Below are positions 48,001 through 60,300 of a stretch of 64,000 bases of DNA, one piece after another; within the stretch, counting starts at the first letter, position 1, and each line of letters begins with the position of its first letter. This stretch comes from Bugulina stolonifera. Its lineage: Eukaryota > Bryozoa > Gymnolaemata > Cheilostomatida > Bugulidae. The stretch covers positions 15,787,233 to 15,851,232 of the forward strand of contig OW285188.1 of the NCBI GenBank assembly GCA_935421135.1, given 5' to 3'. Under the pieces are notes generated by a model. That model was not told where the DNA came from, did no database searches, and saw only the letters and a program-made list of their open reading frames with translations. Position numbers and translations under genes: made by a program.

Positions 48001-51000
48001 CAGATCATGCCACTAACGGCGGCACCGGTACAGCACCAAAGCGTAGAACCTCACAATCACAGCGTAAGTTCATCCTATCCCGTACAGCAATTGTATTAAC
48101 CGCTATACATTTTACTTATATTGTCATGAATGTTTACTTTATTGACATGCAGTGGTATGTGTGCATACTTTTATGGTATCTATAAACGTTACGAATTTAA
48201 TTCTAGCATCACCAACTGAGAGTACCCAGTTGGAGTTGCCTCCCACAGATGGTAAGCTAAGCGCTCATTAGGCTCGTAACACTTCTTTCACTCAGTTTAC
48301 TTCATTCTATTCTATCCACAAAGTTGGCCACATCTCGTACTTGTTTTAACAATGCTGGAGATTAACCCATTTCTATTTATTACTATATTACTTCTGATTA
48401 TTATAGGGTGATGCATTCCATGGTCCAGTAATATGATCTTTCATAATATTTCCAATGCTGATAATTTCAAATTCTAATTGCACCAGATAAACTATGCAAA
48501 TTACTCTAACTAGTAAGACTTAATAATAACTGCAGCAGGATATGTTTTTGCTTGTGGTTTTGGGACCAAGAGCTTTGATAGGTAACATTGAAGTAACCGT
48601 ACAGCATAGGCACATTGACTAGCAGGACATAATCTCTGTATAAAATAGACTCTAATGCCATCTCAACTAAACCGTGTGGCTAGTGTTAGCAGACTCTCCT
48701 TTACTCACGTGGGCTTCGAGTTATCTATAGTTTTAGCAGACTCTCCTTTACTCACGTGGACTTGGAGTTATCTCCCTTTGACTAACAACAGGTGCTTGTT
48801 GATTTGTAGCCGGTAGCAGATCTAACTCTCCATCTTCTAGACTTTTCCTATCCTCAACCTCGTCAGGTCAACCTTCAGCCACCGGTAGACCCAGACGCAA
48901 ATCTAACATACCTCGAAGCCAAGGCACAAGCAGGGAAACTAGTCCAGCTCGATACGGCTTTGCTTCTGGTAGGCTAACTATTTAAGGGTAACATTCTTTA
49001 CTACCAGCACTGACATTACTAATGCATTGCCATTCAAATAATATTTTATGTTAGCTTGTAATTTGTGGTAGTGATGGTATCTAAGGTTTCATGTTATTGG
49101 CTGGTACTGTATGTTTGTGATGTTAGTTTATAATGGGCCTGATATACACGTGACACTAAACTAACTATATATTGTTAGGACGAGGCACAACCCCAATCCG
49201 CCAGAGAACTTCTAGTCAATCATCCAACTCGGCATCTCCCAGATACATAGACGGAACACAGGACACAGCTGACCTGCTTGCACAGAAACTGGTGCGTTTC
49301 ACTGCTTTTGCATCATCTAATAATGTTGCTATTGCATATAATATAGTGTATGTGTACAATGTGTATATACATGACTTGTATGTATGTTTAGTTTATATGT
49401 CCTGATGTAGTTGGAATCATTCCTTGTTGTTTTGGGATGTATAGTATACTAATATTACTGCTACCATACGGCTATATTTAGAGTGGGCAGTTGAATCGGC
49501 GGTATGACTACAACAGTGACGATGATGTCGGCAGCGAAGTATCCTCCCTACACTCAGAGTCTATGTCACAGTTTGGTGCTTCCTCCAGATGTACAGATGA
49601 TGTGAACGAGATTCTCAGGTCTGTCTTTGAACTCTGCATAATGTGTTTGTTGAATTTCTACCCACTTGTAACTGTTACCTTTAATGTCAGGAGACACATT
49701 GTTTGGTATGCAAAAATATTATTTGTTTGCAGCTTGTAGAATCATGCGTTTATTTACAGGCTGCTAGGTAGTAGCCAATGGCATGAAAGGAAGGAGGGTC
49801 TCCTATCTTTACAATATTATGTGCGGAATATTAAGAGTTTAACCCCAGTAGAGTTACGCAGACTAACCGAAGTCTTTACCAAGATGTTCCATGATCCTCA
49901 TGCTAAGGTAATGAGTCTCATGTAAACTTCATGGTTCTCATGCTAAGGGCATTGTCTAAAGTAATGATCCCCATGTTAAGATCTTCATAGTGAGCTTACT
50001 TGGTCCCCAGCCTATGATAGTGGTTCATATTTTATGTGAAATATTGGAATTGTCTGTCCATGGTTTAATTTGATAATGGGGAAGCAACTCTTATAATGAC
50101 GCCTTATAAGATTGGAAGAGCTGTCACATTTACTACTACTATAATGTCTATTCCGTGAATGTGGTTATAACCCTGGTATTTGTATATCTGCCAGGTATTT
50201 AGCATATTTATGGACACACTGGTGGAGATAATCAGTATACACAAGCACATGTTACACGACTGGCTCTACACGCTCATGACCAAGATGTTCATCAAGTGTG
50301 GCGGGGAAATGCTTGCCTCTGTTGCAGCTAAAGCACTCCGCACACTTGATACGATTCTGTAAGTCTATATGTGCATTGTGATATTATAATACAGTATATT
50401 TCATTATATTGGATACTGGATTGTTCATAACTAAACTTTCAAACTCAAATGAAGATTTTCATGTGGGAGTGTTGCATAGACTTCAGCTTAAAATCCATTT
50501 GATGAAGATCTATACCTACTTATATCACTATTGTAATTCTCAGGGTTTGTATGTCATAAATTTGTTCCAAATAGTGTGTAACTGTGTGTTTACGTGTTTA
50601 TTAGGGAGACGTTCGATAACGTGAGCCAGTTTAGCTGTTTGATGAAATTCCTAGGAGAGACAACACAGAGTCACAACTTCAAGGTAAGTGAATTTGCAGG
50701 GTACAGCATCCTTATTGGCAGCCTCATAATGCCACAATGCCCTGTGCAGTGAACGTGGTCTCAATTGAGGACATGCTAGCCAGTCCCCGACAGTAGCCGC
50801 CTGTTTGGCCAAAGCATCCAATAAGCTAGCGTTCGTTTGTATTCAATTGGTGCAATACTCCGCTTGACAACTTTGTCTTCATTTGTCAATTTGCTAGACT
50901 AACTCTCTGTTCTTCTGGAATCCCACTTGTTGATAAATTTGTGTAACTACTTATCTGTAAATAATTCATTGATTGTGCCTATTTTATCTTGTTACAGTCA

Positions 51001-54000
51001 GTTAAGGTACTGTGATCTAAAGACCTGTAAGCTTTGCTAGTTGTAAATATACCTCTGCAACTATCCTTTGTTAATGATGCATGAGTAAACTGGCCGATAT
51101 AGACTGTCCGTTTACTAAGAAACTAGGCTATTACTACTTAGTCTAACGGTTCCAGAGACTGTATTTTACTGGGCATAGTTTATTGGTTGTGATGCTTATT
51201 ACATGGTAGACCCGTGTTGTATCGGTAGTAGATGTCTGTATTGTATAGGCTGAGAGTGCATCTTGCCAAATTGTTGTGGCTCTTCAATAATAATCATTGC
51301 ATCATGTAATAGGTCCCTACCCTCTACTCTGATTATATATTACTTAGCCTGTGCCCATACTCTTCTTGCTTCTGCATTTGCATCGCATACATCCCCTCCC
51401 CATCCTACCATTAAAGCTCTGAGTCTAACTGCATCATGATTAACTTCTAAACAGAGCATGTGCAGCAACACTTCAGTATATCCCACAACTCCTACCTTGG
51501 CAAGTTATCTATGCTGCTTTGTTTGATCAGTTTTATTGTTGCTTTTTATGTTAATATTTTACTTTTAGAACTGATGTTTAATAAAAATTGTTAACCCTTT
51601 TTATTCCAGTTGCTGTAACAGTTTGGTTTGATTTTTTCTGTGTTATGTGAAGCCGTTAAAATTGTTGCTTTGGCTTGATATGATAAATGACATGTCCATT
51701 AGTACCCCACTGATCGCTGGTATGAATTTTTGAGGGATGTCAAGTGAGTTATTATTTAAACTAATCATAGAATCTGTGTAGGACTTAGAAGACTTCTCTG
51801 GGTAATGAATGTTCCAAGTTGTGCTGTCATTCTCAATACATGACCTAGTAGTTATCTCCACATACTCTTTTTGCTAAGATGCCGTAGTTGGTCAATTGTG
51901 TAAAAGGTTGCTATGGTAACAGTTGATTGTTCACCCTGCAGGTAAAGCTACAGTACCTGCACTACTTGTACCAGCTGATGCAGCAGATGGAGATGAGTGA
52001 GTTTATTAACAGCTATGACACGCGTTCAGCAGTTGCTAAGATCATCACATGGGTAGAGGAGCCCAAGTCAGCAGAGATCAGAGCTGCAGCTAAGTCTATA
52101 GTAGTCAGCATGTTCAACCTCAACCCACCTGAATTCTCTGCCCTTACCATGGGTCTACAGAAGACCTTCCAGGTATATAATGATACCAGCATAATATATT
52201 TTGACACCAAAATCTCACAACAGTTCAACAGTTTCGGACAGTTCACAGAGATATAGTTTATCCTGAACTGCTTGTATAACCTATGCTATATGACATCGTA
52301 TATTCCGTATGAATGTTTGATGAAGTATTTGTATGGACATCGTACTCTACATGTATATATGCCATGTGCTTACAGAACACTGCCCACAAAGTGCTGACTA
52401 CACATGTACATGGTCTGACAGACGCCCTCGAATCACCAGTTAACCCTCTCAATCAGATGGGAACCAGGCCTAAACGTAACTCTCCTAACCCCAGAGCCTC
52501 TCCAAGGTATTTACTCTCACACTTACATATGTATTATTATGTATTATAGTAGAATATATGTGTATATAATATTGTGTTAGCATTTACATGTAGCTACGTA
52601 TGTTTCACATAATAGATGGTGGTTGGTTATTTGTGTTATATTCTTTCCATAGCAATGTATATAATAATTATATCTCTGTCTTTACTAGTAAACTATTCAC
52701 TTTCCTTATCTCTGTGATGATTAATAGCCCAGTAACCTTCTATCAATATTTTCTGTCACTTTCATAACTACCTGTATGTTTGTTATAACCTCAAACCTGT
52801 TGTGTTGACCCATAGACTTTGCTTATATTTAAGAAATAGGCCACGTTATGGTTCCAATAGCAGCACCACCTCTGCCACAGACTCTCCTACTGCCATGACT
52901 ACGTCGGCTCATAGAATGAACCCTGATGAAATATTCAAATCTATTCGCCAAACCACTGCTGATATACAAAACCTTAGTATTAATAGGTATGCTGTCCTGA
53001 ATGCTGTGCACCTTTCATTTTACAGTCTAGGCTTACCTACCCCTTGGTTCTGGAATTATCTATTTTGTGTACCTATTTTATTTAATATCTTTCTGTCAAT
53101 AATACTCATCAATATGTGTGTAGACGTACAGATTTAACACTTTTTACGTGGTAGTGTGTGCTACCGCACCTTCTTGTTTACTCGTCAACTAGTCTATGAG
53201 AGTTATGTTAATGTACGATGTGGCTCTGTTTTAGACTACGGTATGTACAAGGCTATAAGCCGCGGGTTATATCCATGTGTACAGTACGTTGCTTGCTGTC
53301 GTTCCTTTACTCGCTCACTCTCATATTATATTGTGTATCGTTTTGTTGTTCAGGCTTTTTCCTCTATCTAAATCGCTCAAAAACAGCATGTATAATCCCG
53401 GTGGTTAATACAGCTTAGCATGCGGTATGCAGTACACATGTGCAATACACATGTTTAACATTGCAGTGCCACACCTATGCATATGTTATATATTGGACAC
53501 TCTGTTAAACAGCATTGGGCTGGGCAACTTTTGTGCAAAAACTATACAATGCCGTAATTGGTTGACTTGCATGGTATGCAAATAAGGTGCTTGATAGTGC
53601 CATATAAGGTGAATATACTTCTGATTATCAGCTGTATTTTGGTGCTTTGCTATATTGCTGTCGCACAGCTGTTCTACTAAATATGTTACTTCCTGTTTTA
53701 GTAAACTAGATGGTGACGATGCCACAAAGGAGAGGGACAGCACTTCACAAGACAGCGGTATACAGAACTCCTTACCTGATGTCAGGAGTGATTCACCTCT
53801 AAACCATCGAGCGACATATAAGCCTTCGAATTACTCCACGCCACCTCCTATACAGCCGTCTCGTTCTAACCACCCTTCGGTGAGATTAATTTCTCAGTGT
53901 AGCGCTAAGTACTATTGGTTGAATGATCTACTATGATATTATGCATATCATCTTGACTCCTTCTGTATGTAGGAACATCTCTTGGCTAGTGTTTTATGGT

Positions 54001-56422
54001 CTCTCAAAATTAACTTTCCTAGAATAATTTCCTTAGAACTAGATTCATATGTAGCATCTTTTTGTTAGAATAAATAAGACGTGTAGTTAATTATCGTCAC
54101 TGTTTTGTATTATAGAATGGCCTTGACCTGCAAGGTGCGGAAGGTGGTGAGGAGTTCCTGATAGATGACTCGGATGAAGACATGCCACTGGATCCCTCTG
54201 ATCCCCTCTCTAGAATACTCAAAGACTTGTCAAACCATGATGAAAGGTTGGTGTCTAGTATTCTCACTGTACACTTGTCAATATATCCTGCTGACCTTTT
54301 GTATTCACAAACTACACATTCATGCCTGCAGTGATTTGCTAGGCTTTAGTATTAACTGTGACGTGTAGCAATATCCAAGTATCCTAACATCCTAGCATAT
54401 GCTTCTAACAGCCAGCCACTTGTTGGTTTGGAAATCTAAGATTACTAATGTTATTGATGTTCACAGTGGTAGTCAATTGTGATCAACAAATACATTATGC
54501 ATGTTAATACGAAAGGTCACTAGGGTTTATTTCACACCACCGATCATCAGCATCAAGGTGTCAGCTGAAATCCAACTTCCCACCAGTGAAGACTGGCTAT
54601 GCTCATAACTGCAGGATTAGAATCCTCTGTACTGGTTGTCATTTGTTTTAAATACACTGGAATTTCTGTAATATATCATAATTTGCAAAAATTTTGAGAG
54701 TGAAAGCTTAACGGGAAGATGGGGGAAATGATCCATTACATTACATGACTGTGTGCATTGTTTTAGACATGAAGAGAGGAAGAGGGCCATGGATGACCTA
54801 ATCAACATGACCAGGAAGGGGGGTAACACTGCTAGGTGGGATGAGCACTTTAAGACACTGCTACTACTGCTGATTGAGACCCTGGGTGACCAAGACGTAA
54901 GTAGGCTCTTATTACTGTTACTATCCCATGTGACTGTAGAGCGGTGTTATTAGTATACATGCATAGCATTGAACTGGTGAATCATAACATACTTGTATCT
55001 CGACATTTAGTGAGTCTGTTAGTTCATTATATACTTTCTCTCCTTTAGGATCTAATAAGAGCCCAGGCACTACAAGTTCTCAGAGAATTGATAAAGTGGG
55101 AGAAACACAGGTTTGATGTTTACGCTGAGCTCACAATACTTAATGTTATACAAGCTCACAAGGATACAAATAAAGAGGTATGTTGCAGGGGTTATGTGTT
55201 ACTTTTATATTGCAATACAGTGTAGTACTTTCAGAACTACAACGTTGGTATATCCTTGTAACCGCTTCACAGCAATATAGTTAATCATGTGACCCTGACC
55301 ACTGGTTGACTCTGATAATTATCATATTCTTCAATGGTGCCACTCAAACTTACTTTTGGACAATAACTAGATATATACTATATTAGTATTGTCAAGTTGT
55401 TATGCTGTTATCTGTTGTAATACGTGAATATAATATTCCATCAGGTGTTTAGAGCAGCGGAGGAATGTGCAGTAACATTAGCCAAGTCACTGAAGCCTGA
55501 GCACTCTGTTGTGGTGCTAGCTAAGCTTACGGACAGTCTGGACTACCCCCTGTGTGTTGCAGCTATCAAGACTCTTACTCATGTCATAGAACTTATGTCT
55601 AAAGAGGCTTTACTCAATGTTATACACAGGCTCATACCTGGCCTTATGAAGGTAAGCATGGCCCCTCCAGTATACCTATAATCATTGTATATGACAATAT
55701 TACACTTCTATTGTTACTTATTAGTATACCAATCAATGTTGGACCCATCATTAGTTTTCCATTGTTCGTAAAGACAAACTTGAAGTTGCTTTCCCATAAC
55801 TCAAACGAAAGATTACCCTTAGCTGAGATGCATGAATTAAAATTGTTTCGTTTACCTGCTATTGGTTAAGGGGTTTAGGGCTTATTGGTATATTTTGGCC
55901 TTTCTCACTACACATTGTTTGTGATTGTGTTTGTAGAATTGCTATCACACATAATTTACTGATAATTTACACCCGTATAACTTTCTTGGTATCTGTCTGT
56001 CTAGGGATATGAACACGATGAGTCAACATGCAGGAAAGCCAGTTGCTTTGCTCTGGTAGCACTATATATGAAAATCGGTGATAATCTCATGCCATACCTA
56101 AAAGATTTAACAGGCAGCAAGGTATGTACTTCGGCGTTCATCTGGTTACCAGGTAGCAGCACATGGAGTGTATATGAAACATTTAAACTGCCATTATGTA
56201 CTTGGTACAAGTGTAAAAGTTTACATGTAAATGTAGTTTTGTTATCAGTGTGGAATATGTGCTTAATATATCTATCAATGTTTATCAGCCTGTATAGAAA
56301 AATGTTTGGGTTATGATGTATTTCTTATTGTAGTTTTTATTTCTTATTGTAGTTTTTATTCCTTATTGTAGTTGAAACTTCTCAACCTGTATATCAAAAG
56401 AGCAGAAGGAAAGCCTGCCTAG
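30061..56422 (+). CDS. CLASP: CLASP microtubule plus-end rescue factor
   Basis: Cytoplasmic linker-associated protein; binds tubulin through TOG domains, tracks plus ends via EB1 and suppresses catastrophe. Coding exons: 30061-30237, 30950-31028, 31653-31756, 32320-32414, 32881-32956, 33700-33797, 34254-34342, 39569-39688, 39899-39952, 40931-40992, 41775-41867, 42478-42623, 43288-43423, 43890-43960, 44705-44842, 45418-45621, 46259-46273, 46543-46602, 46811-46872, 47176-47337, 47619-47726, 47965-48063, 48207-48251, 48810-48968, 49179-49291, 49482-49618, 49760-49907, 50195-50358, 50605-50683, 51942-52172, 52376-52506, 52840-52986 (or from 52816), 53702-53879, 54116-54246, 54767-54896, 55049-55177, 55445-55651, 56005-56121, 56372-56422. 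These join to 1,514 aa (human CLASP1 about 1,538). TOG1 is about 1-235, TOG2 318-540 (SQVVREACITIA, NSAKVMATSGS), a Ser/Arg-rich linker with EB1 motif SNIP at 796-799, TOG3 about 897-1110, and the C-terminal CLIP-binding domain about 1290-1514, ending LKLLNLYIKRAEGKPA. Confidence 0.95.
31930..32023 (+). repeat. Short local duplication in CLASP intron 3
   Basis: The motif TTTTCGTGCTCTACATGTAC plus ATAATATAC occurs at 31934 and again at 31994, 60 bp apart, with similar left flanks. It is non-coding. Confidence 0.6.
33228..33280. repeat. 53-nt near-perfect hairpin in CLASP intron 5
   Basis: Arms 33228-33250 and 33258-33280 (23 nt each) are reverse complements with two differences, both of which would be G-U pairs in RNA on one strand. 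The loop is the 7 bases ATCTAAT. The outer ends are ACCAAAG...CTTTGGT. It could be a pre-miRNA-like hairpin or a tiny foldback transposon; the sequence alone does not decide. Confidence 0.65.
36596..37184 (+). CDS. CLASP: Alternative first coding exon A of CLASP
   Basis: In the 5.2 kb intron 7 an ATG opens a 196-codon frame that ends in a phase-1 donor (CAAG then GTAGGA). Exon 7, the last TOG1 exon, also ends in phase 1, so exon A can replace exons 1-7 and splice in frame to exon 8 at 39569. The result would be about 1,471 aa without TOG1. The encoded segment is acidic and Ser-rich, with MASTDIWNDLDSTL at the start and an Asn run near its end, so it is probably disordered. Short CLASP isoforms with a different N-terminus instead of TOG1 are known in vertebrates. 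It could also be a separate single-exon gene. Confidence 0.65.
38379..38469 (+). CDS. CLASP: Alternative first coding exon C of CLASP
   Basis: An ATG opens 30 codons (MAKQSDKRHNIHAERK then IVALLSRVVAPPLP) and a phase-1 donor (CCAG then GTATTA) follows. It fits exon 8 at 39569 in frame, giving an isoform of about 1,305 aa without TOG1. It is short and basic, much like the short N-terminus of vertebrate CLASP2 gamma. The frame is short, so chance is not excluded. Confidence 0.5.
41906..42039 (+). repeat. 31-bp minisatellite in CLASP intron 11
   Basis: About 4.3 copies of TAGTCCACTGACATGTCCGC plus TAGCGTATTGT start 38 bp after the exon 11 donor. Copies vary at a few positions. It is non-coding. 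Confidence 0.85.
48686..48773 (+). repeat. 47-bp tandem duplication before CLASP exon 24
   Basis: TTAGCAGACTCTCCTTTACT followed by CACGTGG occurs at 48686 and 48733 with two or three differences. Each copy carries a CACGTG E-box-like palindrome. It lies 40-120 bp upstream of the exon 24 acceptor. Confidence 0.7.
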
Positions 56423-57371
56423 CATCCTGTAGAACCTTCTAGACTATGTCTCTAACTATTTATATGTGTCACTTATTCTAGCTGCCAGCTTTGAGCTTGT
56501 GCTTTCTCTCTCTATAAACATTGGTAGTACAAGTATGGTGTATCCATGACTACAATTGCTTTCATAGAACATAGACTAGCAGTAACATTTCCTGTTGTGT
56601 ATATCACTTACATTTGTATCCTTTTTTTCTGTTCACAACGTATAAATGTGTAGTTTTAATTCCCAAAATATTATGTGCATTACTTTTATACATACCACAA
56701 CTGCCATTATGAATTATAATTATCTAGTAATTACTCATTTTTTATAGTGGTAGAATATTTAATGAATATTAATTAGATAAAAGTATTTTAGTAAATTGAG
56801 CATCTATTGTATTTGCATTATGTCTTAAGTTTGATTGGATTGCTGTTCTTCTGCATATTAGAATGTGAAATGGTGTATATTATTATTTCTATAACTCCCA
56901 TCCACTTGAAAGAGAAATGTGAATGTTTAGTGAGTCTCTCTTTTAATTTATACTTGCTAAACTGTCACCCTTTAAACATTCAGTCACCACTGAAAAGATA
57001 CTAAATGGTAACATTGTAATGTATTATGATAATATAATACTCTAACAATTTTAGTGCATTACGTGAAGTAAGTGTTATATTCTGCCAGTTGGACATTTTG
57101 TTCTAAACTAAAATTTGACTGTACAAATATAACAGTCTCCTATAAATACAGTTTTAGACTTTATTTCACCATCGGTGCATATCTACAGTGTACAATAATG
57201 CTACTGATTTCCATTTCCTTTTGCAATGTAATAACATATGAGATGAATAACTGTGGACGATAATTATGGGGTGCTTGGGGTATAAAGACACCAAACGAAA
57301 AATAATAGTTTTGTACAATCTATAAGACTGTACTTCCATGACGTAGTTCACACCAAGGTACCATAATCAAC
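56423..57371. other. Convergent 3' regions of CLASP and the coiled-coil gene
   Basis: No coding exon is visible. No canonical AATAAA was placed on either strand close to the stops. Confidence 0.45.
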
Positions 57372-60300
57372 TTATTTGCCATTAATTGATCCAGTAGCAG
57401 TAGAAAATCTCCACCTTCTTGATACATCTGGTTTCTGCTGCCTACTCAGGCCAAGAGCTGACTTTATTCCTGCTCTGGATGTCAGAGTGGTAGCACTGGC
57501 ATCTTTGTTCACCTGCATACAGGTAGTACATGATACTAATAGAATTAAAGGGCTGTAATAATTATACCAATAAGCTTTATTACATATTCATCAGGACATG
57601 TCTTTGAAACCATTGGTGCAGTGCAAATACATGTAGTTAGCTAAGCCAAAATTCACCTTAGCCAATTCACCAACTCCTTGCGTAGCAGCTCTATAAGCCA
57701 CACTACCAGGTATCAACCCTTCAGGTGCTGTTTTGGAGGCACTTGCAGATGGTCTCGCCAATGCAGACTGGCCTAGGACTGAGTTTCTATGGGCGTTAAC
57801 CTTCTGCTCCTGTTTTATGCTGGTCTTATGAATAGCTGTAGCTGATCTATTGCCCATCATCATATTACTATGTGTATTTTGGATCATTTTGCATGTCTGT
57901 AAAAACAATATTTATATACATAATATACGTATTTGTATAACTAGCCCACATTCACAATAGTGTGTGCATAAAACAACTCATAGTTTCTGTACTCACCACT
58001 CGACATTAAATACGTTAGGGTAGCAAGCTTACATTTTTCAAGGTGGTCCCAGTTTTTTCAAAATTATTTATTGCCCTTGGTGGCCGGAATTCATTATCAA
58101 CTGCCATTGTCAGCGTTTCCATGTCTTTTGACATCTAAAAATCAGCATATTAATTTCCTGTTCTTCTAGACTTACTCTTAATTTACCTGAGGTACTGGTT
58201 AAATGGTATATACATGTATTTACTCTTTGCTCATCAACCAAGCAAATTATATTAAATGCATATGCTCTGACTGAACTTTCATAACAGTTCAGTCAGAGCA
58301 TATGAGTTACTCCATGAAAAATAATGATACAAACGATGATAATATTACCTTGTTCAAAGCAACATCTTCCGAAGTCTTTTGATTTGATTCTTTCCCATTC
58401 ACCTACAAAATATTTTTGCATGCTTTCGATACCCAATAAATACAACATACAAAATTTGAACTAAAACTTCAGGTGATATAAACTAGTTATTTTTTGTAAA
58501 TGACACTGATCGCAACTGAAAGTATAATATTATTTTATGCAATATGTGCATAAAGATACTTGAATATTATATAACTTACGAAAAGGGCGTCAACCATTTT
58601 GGTTGATTTATCTTCATAAGAACGGCGGATATTATCAGAGGCCCCTGCTTCCTCCAATGAATGAGTTTTTGTCTGTAACAGCACCCATATGGCTTTATTC
58701 GCTATGGGAGTGGCGCTGTGTAAATTTCGGGAGAAAATGGATGTTTTGTATTTTTGGAGCATGTAGTCAATTCTCCAACTGTACTTTTACTAATTATCAG
58801 TTGGAACATTTTAACTTTGAGAATAATAACCAATTTACATTCTGATGAGTAACAACTCAATCAAACAAAAAAGTTAAACATTAATTTTTGACTTTGTCTA
58901 CATATTAAAATGCTCAAGCCGTGCAAATGATACGAGTTCACAATTGGGCATTGGTTAGCTTATATAGGCCTAAGTGACATAGCTATCTTAATTAACAACT
59001 CAAGTAAACATCGCCATGTGCACAAATGATTCAGCCATGGTGAATGATTTAAATAACTGCACAAACCTTATTAGCATATTCTTCAACAGTAGCAAATAAT
59101 CTCTCAACGTCATCTTTCTGTTCTCTTAACAAAGTTTTTATTTCCTTAACGCTATCTTTGTAATTCCTGGATTCCGCTGCTTTGTCTCTGTACAGGTCAA
59201 CAAAATCTTGAAACAAATTAGCTTGTGCACACATGTGCCCCTTCAGCATGGCAAGCTGCTGGTCCTGCTCTGTAGCCTGTATCCTCAGCACATCTCTCTC
59301 AGCATTTAACTGTTCCTTTTCAGTATACTTTGATAGTGCTCCTGCCACTTGATCATTAATTTTGGTAACCTAGAGAGCATTATATTACATGAAATATTAC
59401 AAACAATTACATATTATTTTAATCTCAATACATGATACCTAATACTATTTGAAAGAGAATAACTAATAATATTAATGTGTTAAATGTTTACATGTATCTT
59501 CATTGTTGGTCACTAAAAGCACCTTATCAGAGCAACCACGGTTTCTTCAAATTAAAGCCACCTGTACAATGTTTATCATGGGCTGACTATGGGGAGAATT
59601 ATAATTATTCCAAGATAATTTTTCCTTGTACTATTACATAGTCCTGTAGATTCCTGTTTTACTCTATATCCATCTATATGTGTAGCAATACAATATCCAG
59701 CTTGAAAGACTTACAATCAGTTGGTCTTGAAGAGATATTCGGTCACCAAGTTGAGATATTTTGGTTTCTAAAGGTCGAAACCCTTGGGCTACCTTAGTGA
59801 CCGCAGAAGTAATGTTTTGCTGTGATATAACTGTTATGTTGTTTAGTGAGGCATCCATATTTGCTCTCTCAACACTTGTCTGGGCATCCTAAATCATGAA
59901 AAAGCTATACATGTAATGTATGTGTATCGCCACCATTCCTGGATATTCAATTGTAATACTGAAGTTGTTTTCCCCTACTTTGTCTGATACAGAGAAGACA
60001 ATTTCAAAATAGTGAGAATAGTACACCAAGTTACACGAATGTGCACTGTACACAAATGTACATGATTGTATTGATAGCATGGTGCAGATAATGATAACCT
60101 TTCTGGTAAGATGTTACATTGTACCACTACCATACAATCATGGTGTACTATATGAATACAACCATTAGTAAAAACACACTTCTAACAAATGCTTATAGTT
60201 TTGCCGTTTGCTGTCTCTACTCCACTCTATTTGGCACATTTGTTTAAGTGTACCCTACTTTCCTCTAACATTAACTAACATTTGAATGATCAAGTTCAAA

